Below are positions 16,451-24,842 of a stretch of 64,000 nucleotides of DNA, piece by piece. The notes below the pieces were generated by a model, which was not told the DNA's origin, ran no database searches, and saw only the letters and a program-made list of their open reading frames with translations. The translations under genes and the position numbers were made by a program. Numbering within the stretch: the first letter of the stretch is position 1; every line of letters starts with the position of its first letter. Where the stretch lies: the NCBI GenBank assembly GCA_964474045.1, contig CAYYRC010000015.1, forward strand, positions 18,152-82,151, written 5' to 3'. Source of the DNA: JACJWR01 sp964474045 (GTDB lineage: Bacteria; Actinomycetota; Actinomycetes; S36-B12; UBA10799).

Positions 16451-17818
16451 TTAGGCGCCGGTGTAGAACCCGTCCGCCTCGGACAGGGCCTCGTCGAGCA
16501 CGGCCAGACCCTGACGAGCGTCATCCTCGGTGATCACGCACGGCGGCACCACGTGCAGTCGGTTGAAGTTGACGAAGGGCAGCAACCCGCGGTCCAGACA
16601 GGCCTTGGTCAACGCGGCCATCGCCGGGCTGGAACCGCCATACGGAGCCAGCGGCTCGCGGGTGGTGCGATCAGCCACCAGGTCCAGTGCCCAGAACACG
16701 CCGAGGCCGCGCACCTCCCCCACGACCGGGTGCCGCTCGGCGAGCTCGCGCAACCCCGGGCCCAGCACCTCGGCGCCGATCTGATCGGCGTGCTCGACGA
16801 TCCCCTCGTCAGCCATGGCTGTGACCGTGGCCAGGGCGGAGGCGCAGGCCAGCGGATGGCCCGAGTACGTCAGACCGCCCGGGAACACGCGCTCGTCGAA
16901 CGTCGCTGCGATCTCGTCGCTGATCATCACTCCGCCCAGCGGAACATAGCCGGAGTTGGAGCCCTTGGCGAAGATGATGAGGTCGGGGTCCACGCCCCAG
17001 TGGTCGATCGCCAGCCACCTGCCCGTTCGGCCGAACCCGGCCATGACCTCGTCAGCGATGTACACGATCCCGTACTTGTCGCACAGCGCCCTCACCCCCG
17101 CCAGATACCCGGGCGGCGGCACCAGGACGCCGGCGGTGCCCACGACGGTCTCGATCAGGAGCGCCGCCACCGTCTGCGGACCCTCGAACGTGATCACCTG
17201 CTCCAGGTGCTCCAGCGCCCGGTCACACTCCTCCTCCTCGGTCTGCGCCCAGAAGGACGAGCGGTACAGGTAGGGGCCGAAGAAGTGGACGTGGCCGTGG
17301 GAGTACTCGTTGGGCCAGCGGCGGGGGTCGCCGGTCGCCGTGATGGCGGCACCTGTGTTGCCGTGGTAGCTGCGGTAGAAGCTGAGCACCTTGTGGCGAC
17401 CGCTGTGGATGCGGGCCATCCGGATGGCGTTCTCGGCCGCGTCGGCGCCGCCGTTGGTGAAGAAAATCTTGTTGTGCCGCTCGGGGGCGTGCGCCAGCAG
17501 CGCCGCGGCAGCTCGGCCCCGCACCAGCGAGGCATGCTGCGGGGCCAGCGTGGCCTGCACGGACGCCTGCTCGGCGATGGCCGCCACGACTGCCGGGTGC
17601 TGGTGGCCGATGTTGGTGTTGACCAGCTGGCTGGAGAAGTCCAGGTAGGAATGGCCCTCGAAGTCCCACACGTGGCTGCCGGAGCCAGAGGCGAAGACCT
17701 TGGGCTGCAGCGCCCCCTGCGCGCTCCAGGAATGGAAGACGTGCGCACGGTCGAGCGCGAACGCCTCCTCGTTGGATCCGGATGGGACGGGAAGGTCGGT
17801 CAGGTGCGCCTGGCTCAT
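16451..17818 (-). CDS. Class III PLP-dependent aminotransferase
   Basis: This 455-residue fold-type I class III aminotransferase resembles omega-amino acid:pyruvate and taurine:pyruvate transaminases. Signatures are FTNGGADAAENAIRMAR, FYRSYHGNTGAA, YIADEVMAGFGRTG and the PLP lysine in FAKGSNSGYVPLGG. The substrate is unresolved: beta-alanine, taurine, putrescine or similar omega-amines are typical. TACCCT six bases upstream of ATG 17818 suggests leaderless expression. The next gene downstream (arfB) starts after 25 bases on the same strand and may be cotranscribed. No taurine or polyamine genes flank it. Confidence 0.88.
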   Translation of the reverse strand: MSQAHLTDLPVPSGSNEEAFALDRAHVFHSWSAQGALQPKVFASGSGSHVWDFEGHSYLDFSSQLVNTNIGHQHPAVVAAIAEQASVQATLAPQHASLVRGRAAAALLAHAPERHNKIFFTNGGADAAENAIRMARIHSGRHKVLSFYRSYHGNTGAAITATGDPRRWPNEYSHGHVHFFGPYLYRSSFWAQTEEEECDRALEHLEQVITFEGPQTVAALLIETVVGTAGVLVPPPGYLAGVRALCDKYGIVYIADEVMAGFGRTGRWLAIDHWGVDPDLIIFAKGSNSGYVPLGGVMISDEIAATFDERVFPGGLTYSGHPLACASALATVTAMADEGIVEHADQIGAEVLGPGLRELAERHPVVGEVRGLGVFWALDLVADRTTREPLAPYGGSSPAMAALTKACLDRGLLPFVNFNRLHVVPPCVITEDDARQGLAVLDEALSEADGFYTGA

Positions 17819-17824
17819 GGCCTG

Positions 17825-17830
17825 AGGGTA
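17825..17830 (-). promoter_or_regulatory. Leaderless -10 box for the class III aminotransferase
   Basis: TACCCT on the minus strand is six bases from ATG 17818. There is no ribosome binding site. Confidence 0.5.
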
Positions 17831-17865
17831 CGCGGCCCGTGCGGCCCGCCGGACCTACTGTCGGG

Positions 17866-18879
17866 TCAGCCGCCGATGGCCGACATCGGCCGCTCGGGCT
17901 GGACGAAGTCGCCGGAGTCGATGCCATGTGCGCGCTTCTTGCCCATGACGGAGGCGCGCATAGCCGCCCCCAGCGCGGCGTCGTCGGCACCGGCGCGCAG
18001 CAGCGAGCGAAGGTCAGCCTCCTCCCTGGCGAACAGGCAGTTGCGCCACTGGCCGTCCGCGGTCAGCCGCACGCGGTCGCAGGCCGAGCAGAACGGCCGG
18101 GTCACCGAGCCCACGACGCCGACGGTGCCGATCGGCTCACCCCCGGGACCAGCCACGATCCAGTCCTCGCTGGGCGCGGTGCCGCGCCCGCCCATAGGCC
18201 GCAGGTCGAACCCGGCGTCCGCGAGGCGGGTCAGGATCTGCTCGGCGGTGACCATGGTCGAGCGTCGCCAGCCATGCTGTGCGTCCAGCGGCATCTGCTC
18301 GATGAAGCGCAGGCGCAGGCCTTCAGCCAGGGCCCAGCGCAGCAAAGCCGGCGCCTCATGGTCGTTGACGCCCGGCATGAGGACGGTATTGATCTTGACC
18401 GGCAACAGGCCCGCGGCCTTCGCAGCGGCCACACCCGCAAGCGTGTCCACGAGTCGGTCCCGGCGGGTCAGACGCTTGAAAGTTGCGCGATCCAGGGTAT
18501 CGAGGCTGATGTTGACGCGCTCCAGGCCGGCGTCGGCCAGGTGCGCCGCCAGCCCGGGCAGCCGCAACCCGTTCGTGGTCAACGACACCTCTGGGGCGCC
18601 GGGCAAGGCCCGGATCGCCCGCACCACCTCCACCACGTCTGGGCGCAGCAGCGGCTCACCACCGGTCAGGCGAACCTGGTCCACGCCCAGCCCAACCGCC
18701 ACCTCCACCAGGCGCAGCAGCTCGTCGGTCGACAGCAACTCGTCCCGGGACAGCCAAGGCAGCCCCTCGGCCGGCATGCAGTAGTCACAGCGCAGCGAAC
18801 AGCGGTCGGTCAGGGACACCCGCAGGTCGGTGTGGACGCGCCCGAACCTGTCGGTCAGGGGGCTCGCAACGGGGGTCAT
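17866..18879 (-). CDS. moaA: GTP 3',8-cyclase MoaA
   Basis: MoaA is the radical SAM enzyme that starts molybdenum cofactor synthesis by cyclising GTP. The 337-residue protein has the SAM [4Fe-4S] motif CSLRCDYC (C27, C31, C34), a second cluster motif CSACDRVRLTADGQWRNC near residues 265-290, and the C-terminal Gly-Gly (SAIGG), which in this family is required for activity. The start ATG 18879 has AGGAAGG upstream. It is divergent from the mobA fusion with 23 bases between start codons. MoaC, MoaD and MoaE are not in the window. It supplies cofactor for NarG. Confidence 0.96.
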   Translation of the reverse strand: MTPVASPLTDRFGRVHTDLRVSLTDRCSLRCDYCMPAEGLPWLSRDELLSTDELLRLVEVAVGLGVDQVRLTGGEPLLRPDVVEVVRAIRALPGAPEVSLTTNGLRLPGLAAHLADAGLERVNISLDTLDRATFKRLTRRDRLVDTLAGVAAAKAAGLLPVKINTVLMPGVNDHEAPALLRWALAEGLRLRFIEQMPLDAQHGWRRSTMVTAEQILTRLADAGFDLRPMGGRGTAPSEDWIVAGPGGEPIGTVGVVGSVTRPFCSACDRVRLTADGQWRNCLFAREEADLRSLLRAGADDAALGAAMRASVMGKKRAHGIDSGDFVQPERPMSAIGG

Positions 18880-18890
18880 GGCTACCTTCC

Positions 18891-18896
18891 TAGGCT
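18891..18896 (+). promoter_or_regulatory. Leaderless -10 box for mobA
   Basis: TAGGCT is followed by six bases and ATG 18903. The same 23-base intergenic region also holds the moaA ribosome binding site on the other strand. Confidence 0.55.
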
Positions 18897-18902
18897 GGGC
18901 GG

Positions 18903-19808
18903 ATGACAGAGCGTGCCACGCCGCGGGGCGCGGGCGCCACGATGGCCCGCCGGCTGGACTGGACCGCCGTGGTCCTGACCGGCGGGTCGAGCCGGCGGAT
19001 GGGCCGCGACAAAGCCGGAGTGCATCTGGCCGGCAGGACGCTGCTGGAACACGTCATCTCTGGCCTGCCCGACGTGCCAATGGTCATCGTGGGACCCGAG
19101 CCCGAGGCCAGCTTCGATCTCGGCCGCAGGACCTCCCCAGTGGCGGTGTGCCGGGAAGAGCCTCCCGGCACCGGACCGGCCGCTGCCGTCGCTGCCGCGC
19201 TGCCGCTCGTCCAGACGCCTTGGTTCGCGCTGATCGGCACCGACATGCCCCTCGCGGGCACGATTCTGGTGGAGCTGGCGGGGCGGGCGCTGGCCGAGTC
19301 GGATGCGAGTCCGGACGCCATCGTCACAGACGCTTGGCTGGCCCTTGATGGCGGCGGCACGCCGCAGCCCCTGTGCGGCGTTTACCGCACCGAAGCCGCG
19401 CGCGCAGCGGTCGCGCAACTGCCGACCGAGGACGCCGCCGGCCTGTCCCTCAGGCGCCTGCTCGCCCCCCTGCGTGTGCGCCCGGTCGGCATCGAGGATC
19501 CGGGCCGCCTGCGGGACCTCGACACACCCGACGATCTGGCCGCCGCACAGGCAATACTTGGCGGCGAGGAGATGATCGCCATGGACAAGACCCAGGACTT
19601 CGTCGCGCTGGCCGCCGCCGAGCTCGGCATCGACAACCAGATCGACACGACCCTGGTGCTCGACGTGGCCCGCGACGTCGCGCACGGCGTCGAGCGGCCC
19701 GCGGCACCGCTGAGCACCTACCTGCTCGGAGTGGCCGTGGGCCAGGGCCTGGATCCGCAGGCTGCCGCCGACCGGCTGCGCGCGGCCATCGCCCGCAGCA
19801 CCAGCTGA
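18903..19808 (+). CDS. mobA: MobA-like molybdenum cofactor guanylyltransferase fused to DUF6457
   Basis: Residues about 20-220 form a MobA nucleotidyltransferase: TAVVLTGGSSRRMGRDKAG (residues 21-39) is the GTP-binding signature, and IGTDMPLAG is the metal-binding Asp strand. MobA adds GMP to molybdopterin, making the MGD cofactor that NarG needs. Residues about 225-301 form a second, helical domain (DFVALAAAELGIDNQIDTT...) that matches DUF6457, an actinobacterial domain usually found next to mobA. ATG 18903 is supported by TAGGCT six bases before it; ATG 18942 is possible. moeA follows seven bases after the stop. Confidence 0.88.
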   Translation: MTERATPRGAGATMARRLDWTAVVLTGGSSRRMGRDKAGVHLAGRTLLEHVISGLPDVPMVIVGPEPEASFDLGRRTSPVAVCREEPPGTGPAAAVAAALPLVQTPWFALIGTDMPLAGTILVELAGRALAESDASPDAIVTDAWLALDGGGTPQPLCGVYRTEAARAAVAQLPTEDAAGLSLRRLLAPLRVRPVGIEDPGRLRDLDTPDDLAAAQAILGGEEMIAMDKTQDFVALAAAELGIDNQIDTTLVLDVARDVAHGVERPAAPLSTYLLGVAVGQGLDPQAAADRLRAAIARSTS

Positions 19809-19815
19809 GCCCGGT

Positions 19816-21039
19816 TTGAGCGGCGCGACGCCGTGGCCTGTGGCGGTCGAGTCTGCGCGGGCCGTCGGATGGGCGCAACCGCCGCCGGCCGCGGAGCGAG
19901 TTCCGCTGGCCGCGGCCGACGGGCGAGTTATGGCCGAGGATGTCCGCGCCCTGGTGGCGCTGCCACCATTCGCGTCGTCGGCGATGGACGGCTGGGCGAT
20001 CGCCGGCGACGGACCTTGGCGGGTCGTCGGCGGGGTCCTCGCCGGGCAAGCGTCGGAACAGCTGCTGGCTGATGGCGAGGCCGTCGCCATCGCGACTGGG
20101 GCGGCGGTGCCCGACGGCGCACAGGCGATCCTGCGCAGAGAACACGGAACAGCGGCGTCCGGGTGGCTGCAGGCTGCGGCGAGCGCCGGCTCGCCGCCGC
20201 CGGGCACAGACGTCCGTCCCGCCGGCCAGGAGGCCGGTATCGACGAGTTGCTGCTGGCAGCCGGCACCCGGCTCACCCCCGCCGCCATCGGCCTGCTCGC
20301 TGCTGCCGGCCACGACGAGGTCGAGGTGCGTCGGCGGCCACGGGTTGCGCTGCTGGTGCTGGGCGACGAGTTGCTGTCGTCGGGCCTGCCGGGCGTTGGT
20401 CGTATCCGCGACGTTCTGGGTCCGCAGCTGCCAATGTGGATCGAGCGTGCCGGTGCGCTGACGACCCGGCAGCTGCGCGTCCCGGACACGGCGGCCTCGC
20501 TCGCCGTCGCGCTTGCCGAGATGGCGAGCTCGGAGGACGTGGACGTGGTCGTGACCACAGGCAGCACAGCGGCGGGCCCGGCCGACCATCTGCACGCGGT
20601 CCTGCATGCCGCCGGTGCCGAGGTTCCGGTGGATGGCGTCGCAGTGCGCCCGGGGCACCCGATGCTGCTGGCGCTGCTTCCACCCGCCAGGGCGGAGGCG
20701 ACGGGGGCACGCACCCCGACCCCCCTCGTCGGGCTTCCTGGGAATCCGCTCGGAGCGCTCGCCGGGCTCGTGACCCTGGCGATCCCCCTGCTGCAGGCCG
20801 TCGGCGGACAGGTGCCGGACGAGCCGAGGCACATCCCCGCTGCCCTCGACATCCGCGGCCGCGGAAGGCACACCCTCATCCCCGGGCGCCCGTCCCCACA
20901 CGACGGCCGCTTCGCGCCCACCGGCTGGGACTCCCCGCACATGCTCCGCGGCGTGGCGGCTGCCACCGGTTTCGGCGTCGTGCCCGAGCAGGGCGTGCGG
21001 CAGGGGGAGCCACTCCAGTGGCTCCCCCTGCCGCAGTGA
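19816..21039 (+). CDS. moeA: Molybdopterin molybdenumtransferase MoeA
   Basis: MoeA inserts molybdate into adenylylated molybdopterin. The 407-residue protein carries PPFASSAMDGWAI near residues 50-62 (the family's S-A-M-D-G-Y/W motif), domain III with VALLVLGDELLSSG, and the C-terminal VGLPGNPLGAL. Two segments differ from the canonical enzyme: VTTGSTAAGPADHL replaces the usual TTGGxSxGxxD motif, and the domain III GDEL is followed by LSSGLPGVGRIRD. The start is TTG 19816, seven bases after mobA, without a strong ribosome binding site, so it is probably coupled to mobA. Activity is plausible but the altered glycine motif makes a divergent paralogue possible. Confidence 0.87.
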   Translation: MSGATPWPVAVESARAVGWAQPPPAAERVPLAAADGRVMAEDVRALVALPPFASSAMDGWAIAGDGPWRVVGGVLAGQASEQLLADGEAVAIATGAAVPDGAQAILRREHGTAASGWLQAAASAGSPPPGTDVRPAGQEAGIDELLLAAGTRLTPAAIGLLAAAGHDEVEVRRRPRVALLVLGDELLSSGLPGVGRIRDVLGPQLPMWIERAGALTTRQLRVPDTAASLAVALAEMASSEDVDVVVTTGSTAAGPADHLHAVLHAAGAEVPVDGVAVRPGHPMLLALLPPARAEATGARTPTPLVGLPGNPLGALAGLVTLAIPLLQAVGGQVPDEPRHIPAALDIRGRGRHTLIPGRPSPHDGRFAPTGWDSPHMLRGVAAATGFGVVPEQGVRQGEPLQWLPLPQ

Positions 21040-21073
21040 TCGGCGGCACTGGCCAACACCGTTGGTCCTCGGC

Positions 21074-22447
21074 TCAGCAGGGCTTCTCGGCGCCCTTGCG
21101 GGCGTAGAACCACCAGGCCACCACGGCACCCACGAGGCTGAGGCACGCCCAGATGACGAAGAACGTCTGCGGAGCGATCGCCGCCAGGATGATGCCGAAC
21201 AGGAACGGCCCGTAGGCGGCGATTGCTGCGGTCCAGCCGATGACACCGCCCGCCTGCCGGGGCTGGAAGATCATCGGCATCTGCTTGAAGGTGCTGGCAT
21301 TGCCGATCCCGGCGAAGAAGAAGACCGCGATCATGCCCCAGAAGAACGCCGGGAAACCGCCCGCCGAGCTGGGGTGGAACTGCATCGAGGTCCAGACACA
21401 CGCCACCGCGATCCCCAGCGCCGACACCACCGTGATCTTGCCGCCGCCGATGCGGTCGGCGATCGGCCCGGCGATGATGCGCGCGAACGAGCCCACCAGG
21501 GCTCCCCAGAACACCCACTTGAGCGGGTCGATGCCGGCGGCGCCGAACACCGCGCTGCCGTAGGTGTTCTTGATGAGCAGGCCGAACACGGCTGCGAAGC
21601 CGGAGAAGGTGCCGAAGGTGATGACGTAGAGCAGCGTCATGATCCAGGTGTGCTTCTCCTTGAAGATGTCGAGCTGGTCGCGCACCCCGCGGGCCTGCAC
21701 CGGCACGCTGCGCAGGAGCATCCAGGCCAGGATGACTCCGATGATGACGAACGGCACCCAGATGAAGCCGGCGTTCTGGTACCAGACCTCCTTGGTGATC
21801 TTCTTGGCCGCGTCCTTGTAGGTCTCGGCTGCGCCGAAGAGCCCGCCGAGCAGCGCGAAGCCGACGATCCACGGCGTGACGAACTGCACGATGGACACCC
21901 CGAAGTTGCCGATGCCCGCCTGTAGCCCCAGGGCCGTGCCCTGCTTGGCCTTGGGGAAGAAGTACGACGTGCTGGGCATGAAGCCCGAGAAGGCGCCGCC
22001 GCCGATGCCCGAGAGCACGCCGAGCAGCAGCAGCACCCAATAGGGCGTCGTGGGGCTCTGGACCGCCAGGCCCCAGCCGATGAGCGGCAGCAGGAACAGC
22101 GCCGTCGTGATCGTGACCAGCTTGCGGGTGCCGATGATCGGCGGCAGGAAGGTCCAGATCAGGCGCAGCGTGCCGCCGGCCAGGCCGGGCATGGCGATCA
22201 ACCAGTAGAGCTGACCGGAGGACAGGTTGAAGCCGAGGTTCTTCAGGTTCGGCGCCAGCGCCGAGGCGAGGTACCAGGCGATGAACGCCAGCGTCAGGTT
22301 GAACGTCGTGATGGCGAGCGTGCGCCACGCGCGCTTGGAGTCCCACGTGGCCGGATCCTCCGGGTTCCACGAGGTGAGCCAGTCCGATCCTTTGCGGGCG
22401 GGTGGCTGCGCGGGTTGCGCAGCCGGGGCCGCTGTGGTGTTGCTCAT
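21074..22447 (-). CDS. narK: NarK-type nitrate/nitrite transporter (second)
   Basis: This is a 457-residue, 12-helix major facilitator of the nitrate/nitrite porter family. An N-terminal cytoplasmic stretch (NPEDPATWDSKRAWRTL) leads into helix 1, and GAFSGFMPSTSYFFPKAKQGTALGLQAGIGNFG is the family signature around helix 5. The longer periplasmic loop and the second half (WVFWGALVGSFARIIAGPIADRIGGG) fit NarK2-like proteins that exchange nitrate for nitrite or cotransport protons. The ATG overlaps the stop of the first narK gene by four bases (ATGA), so both transporters are made from one mRNA. It serves the nitrate reductase encoded divergently at 24.8 kb. Confidence 0.92.
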   Translation of the reverse strand: MSNTTAAPAAQPAQPPARKGSDWLTSWNPEDPATWDSKRAWRTLAITTFNLTLAFIAWYLASALAPNLKNLGFNLSSGQLYWLIAMPGLAGGTLRLIWTFLPPIIGTRKLVTITTALFLLPLIGWGLAVQSPTTPYWVLLLLGVLSGIGGGAFSGFMPSTSYFFPKAKQGTALGLQAGIGNFGVSIVQFVTPWIVGFALLGGLFGAAETYKDAAKKITKEVWYQNAGFIWVPFVIIGVILAWMLLRSVPVQARGVRDQLDIFKEKHTWIMTLLYVITFGTFSGFAAVFGLLIKNTYGSAVFGAAGIDPLKWVFWGALVGSFARIIAGPIADRIGGGKITVVSALGIAVACVWTSMQFHPSSAGGFPAFFWGMIAVFFFAGIGNASTFKQMPMIFQPRQAGGVIGWTAAIAAYGPFLFGIILAAIAPQTFFVIWACLSLVGAVVAWWFYARKGAEKPC

Positions 22448-23955
22448 GCTCCGGGTCCTTCCTTGACGGTTGATGAAGCAGAGGTCTGTGTTGCGGGCTG
22501 TTGGCCGGGGGGAGCGCCAGCGGCGGCGGGGGGCTCGGGCGAGTCCGCAAGGGCACCCGAGGTCACCAGCGCACGCTCGGAGTCGGACGGGTGCACGCTG
22601 TCGTCGTCGAACGTGTCGGGGAAGTCCGGACTCGCCTTGTGCAGCATCCGCACCACGGTCCAGTGCATCCAGATCGCCGCCGACAGCGTCAGCAGGAACA
22701 GCACCCCGAACGTGGACTGGGGGGCGCCGGTCGCCTTCTGGGCGTAGGCAAAGCCGAGGGGCAGGAAGAACCCGCCCAGCGCCCCGAAGGCGCCGACCAG
22801 GCCACCGACGGAGCCGACGTCGTGCGGGAAGTACTCGGGGATGTGCTTGTAGACAGCTGCCTTACCGACGCCCATGGCGCAGCCGACGACGAAGACCAGC
22901 AGCGTGAAAAGCGCGACCCCCACCTTCCAGGGCAGCACGTTGCTCGTGCTCCCGTCGTCGTGGGACAGCACGATGTGGCCGTAGGGCATCATCAGGATCG
23001 CCGAGGCGATGAGCATCACCGTGAAGGTGGCGTACATGACGCGGCGCGCGCCAAACTTGTCGGACAGCCAGCCGCCCACCGGCCGCAGCAGCGAGGCCGG
23101 GAAGATGAACAGCGCCGTCAGCAGCGCACCGTCGTGCAGCGACAACCCATACACATCCACGTAGTACTTGGGCAGCCAGGCGGCCAGCGCGACGTAGGCG
23201 CCGAAGACCACCGCGTAGTACAGGCTGAAGCGCCACACCCGCATCTGCTTCAGTGGCAGCAGCATGGCCTTGAGGGTGCGTCCCTGCCCGGGCTTGTGGT
23301 CGTGGCGCGGGGCGATGAACCAGGTGGCCGCGGCCATGAGCAGCAGTAGGACCGCGTAGAGGAACGGGATGAACCGCCAGCCGCCGGGTACGAAGCCGCC
23401 CAGGAGCCCCGCGGTGGGGACGAGCACGATCAGGGTGGGGCCGATGAGCTTGGTCAGCGAGGCGCCGACGTTGCCGGCGCCGAACACGCCCAACGCAGTT
23501 CCCTGCAGGTGCCGCGGCCACCAGGCCGACACCCAGGAGATGCCGACGCTGAACGAGTTGCCGGCGAACCCCACAAGGAAGGCCAGCCCGAGCAGCATGG
23601 TGTAGGAGTGCACCTGGCTGATCAGGTACGCGGGGATCGCGGTCAGAGCCAGCATGATCGCCATGACTTTGCGACCGCCGCGCCGGTCGGCGATGATGCC
23701 TGCCGGCAACCTCCAGATGGCCCCGTTCAGCACGGCGACGGCGGTGATCCAGGCGAGCTGGACGTCGGACAGGCCGAACTCCTTGCGGATCGGAATGCCG
23801 AGGACGCCGAACATCAGCCACACCGCGAACATGAGCGTGAAGGCGAGCGTCGCCAGCACCAGCACCCGCATGCGGCCGGGGACGGCCTCGTCGGACAGGG
23901 GGGTGTGGTCGATGCCGTCGGCCGTCGCTGTCGTCTGAGCCTGGATCGTTGCCAT
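22444..23955 (-). CDS. narK: NarK-type nitrate/nitrite transporter (first)
   Basis: This 503-residue major facilitator has the nitrate-porter signature AGNSFSVGISWVSAWWPRHLQGTALGVFGAGNVGAS. It starts at ATG 23955, because a strong AGGAGG site lies six bases upstream; longer in-frame starts would run through the promoter region. The C-terminus carries a long polar Pro/Ala/Ser tail (about residues 455-503) that is probably cytoplasmic. Together with the following gene it gives the tandem NarK1-NarK2 arrangement, in which the first usually acts as a nitrate/proton symporter and the second as a nitrate/nitrite antiporter. It is transcribed away from the regulator and narGHJI. Confidence 0.92.
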   Translation of the reverse strand: MATIQAQTTATADGIDHTPLSDEAVPGRMRVLVLATLAFTLMFAVWLMFGVLGIPIRKEFGLSDVQLAWITAVAVLNGAIWRLPAGIIADRRGGRKVMAIMLALTAIPAYLISQVHSYTMLLGLAFLVGFAGNSFSVGISWVSAWWPRHLQGTALGVFGAGNVGASLTKLIGPTLIVLVPTAGLLGGFVPGGWRFIPFLYAVLLLLMAAATWFIAPRHDHKPGQGRTLKAMLLPLKQMRVWRFSLYYAVVFGAYVALAAWLPKYYVDVYGLSLHDGALLTALFIFPASLLRPVGGWLSDKFGARRVMYATFTVMLIASAILMMPYGHIVLSHDDGSTSNVLPWKVGVALFTLLVFVVGCAMGVGKAAVYKHIPEYFPHDVGSVGGLVGAFGALGGFFLPLGFAYAQKATGAPQSTFGVLFLLTLSAAIWMHWTVVRMLHKASPDFPDTFDDDSVHPSDSERALVTSGALADSPEPPAAAGAPPGQQPATQTSASSTVKEGPGA

Positions 23956-23984
23956 CGCCGCCTCCTGAGCGTCATGCTCTAACT

Positions 23985-24053
23985 TTTTTCTTACAACACC
24001 ACAATACATACCGTATCTATTAATTGACATGGGGGATGTGGTAGAAAGTACCT
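23985..24053. promoter_or_regulatory. AT-rich divergent promoter region, narK and nar operons
   Basis: These 69 bases are markedly AT-rich against the local background and separate the narK pair from the regulator-narGHJI unit. Plus strand: TTGACA at 24024-24029; TAGAAA at 24042-24047 is six bases before GTG 24054, though the spacing between the two hexamers is only 12. Minus strand: TTGTGG and TAGAGC with 17 bases between are a weak candidate for narK. A partial palindrome ATACCGTAT (24008-24016) sits centrally and may be an operator. Confidence 0.45.
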
Positions 24054-24842
24054 GTGACCGTCGCACAAGCTCAGGGAGTCGGCCGGGTGCTCGCCCGGCT
24101 GGCCGCGCTGACCCCCGGCCGGAACGGTCGGTCGGAGTCGTTGTCCGGACAGTCCCGCGAGGCGCTGCTCGACCTGCTGCGCGCCACCGGCGGCGACTTG
24201 ACGATCGAGCAGCTGAGTGACGCCACGGGCCTGCACCCCAACACGGTGCGAGGCCACCTCGAGGTGCTGGTGGCCGCGGGCGAGGTGCGTCGAACCACCG
24301 GACGCGCCCAGGGCAGGGGGAGGCCGCCGTGGTTGTACAGCGCGGTCGGGCCCAACGCCGAGCTGGTGGCGGAGCTGGACGACCTGCTCTCAGGCTTGCG
24401 GGACACCGACTCCAGCGACGCCTTCATCCGCGACGCCGCCCACCGCTGGGCAGACGCCGTGGATCCGGCGGACCGCGGACAGCCGGCCGCGGACGTACAA
24501 CAGGCAGTGGATCGCGCCGTCGATGCCCTCACCGAGGTGGGCTTCGACGCTCAGCTGTCCCCGATCGGCGACACGATCACGCTTCGGGCCTGCCCTTATG
24601 CATCGCTGGTCAGGGACCACCCGGTGATCTGCCGAATCCACACGGCGCTCTTGCAGGACTTGTTCGACCGCTCCGGGCAGCAGGTGTCCGTGACCGAGAT
24701 GCAGGTGTGGCCGACGCCCGGCTCCTGCCTCGTCAAGCTCGACCGCCCCGACCACGCACCCGTCATGATCATCGGCCCTGAAGAGCTCAGCCTGACGATG
24801 ACCGCGACTGCGGCAACAGACGTTCCCGAGGAAGAGGACTAA
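24054..24842 (+). CDS. SufR-like winged-helix regulator with Fe-S-type cysteines
   Basis: This 262-residue regulator has an ArsR/MarR-like winged helix at about residues 35-100 (TIEQLSDATGLHPNTVRGHLEVL...). The C-terminal half carries a cysteine pattern like SufR: C180 in ACPYASLV, C193 in VICRIH with H196, and C225 in TPGSCLV, spaced 13 and 32 residues. SufR-type proteins bind an [Fe-S] cluster and respond to oxygen, NO or iron. The gene directly abuts narG with no spacer (TAA then GTG), so it heads the nar operon, and it is divergent from narK. It is the likely oxygen or NO switch for nitrate respiration. The start is GTG 24054. Confidence 0.82.
   Translation: MTVAQAQGVGRVLARLAALTPGRNGRSESLSGQSREALLDLLRATGGDLTIEQLSDATGLHPNTVRGHLEVLVAAGEVRRTTGRAQGRGRPPWLYSAVGPNAELVAELDDLLSGLRDTDSSDAFIRDAAHRWADAVDPADRGQPAADVQQAVDRAVDALTEVGFDAQLSPIGDTITLRACPYASLVRDHPVICRIHTALLQDLFDRSGQQVSVTEMQVWPTPGSCLVKLDRPDHAPVMIIGPEELSLTMTATAATDVPEEED

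Noticed and set aside
18882..22556. A minus-strand open frame of over 1200 codons antisense to mobA and moeA and overlapping narK
   Set aside because: Long antisense frames are expected in very high G+C coding DNA; it has Arg/Ala/Gly-rich composition, no domain, and overlaps well-identified genes.
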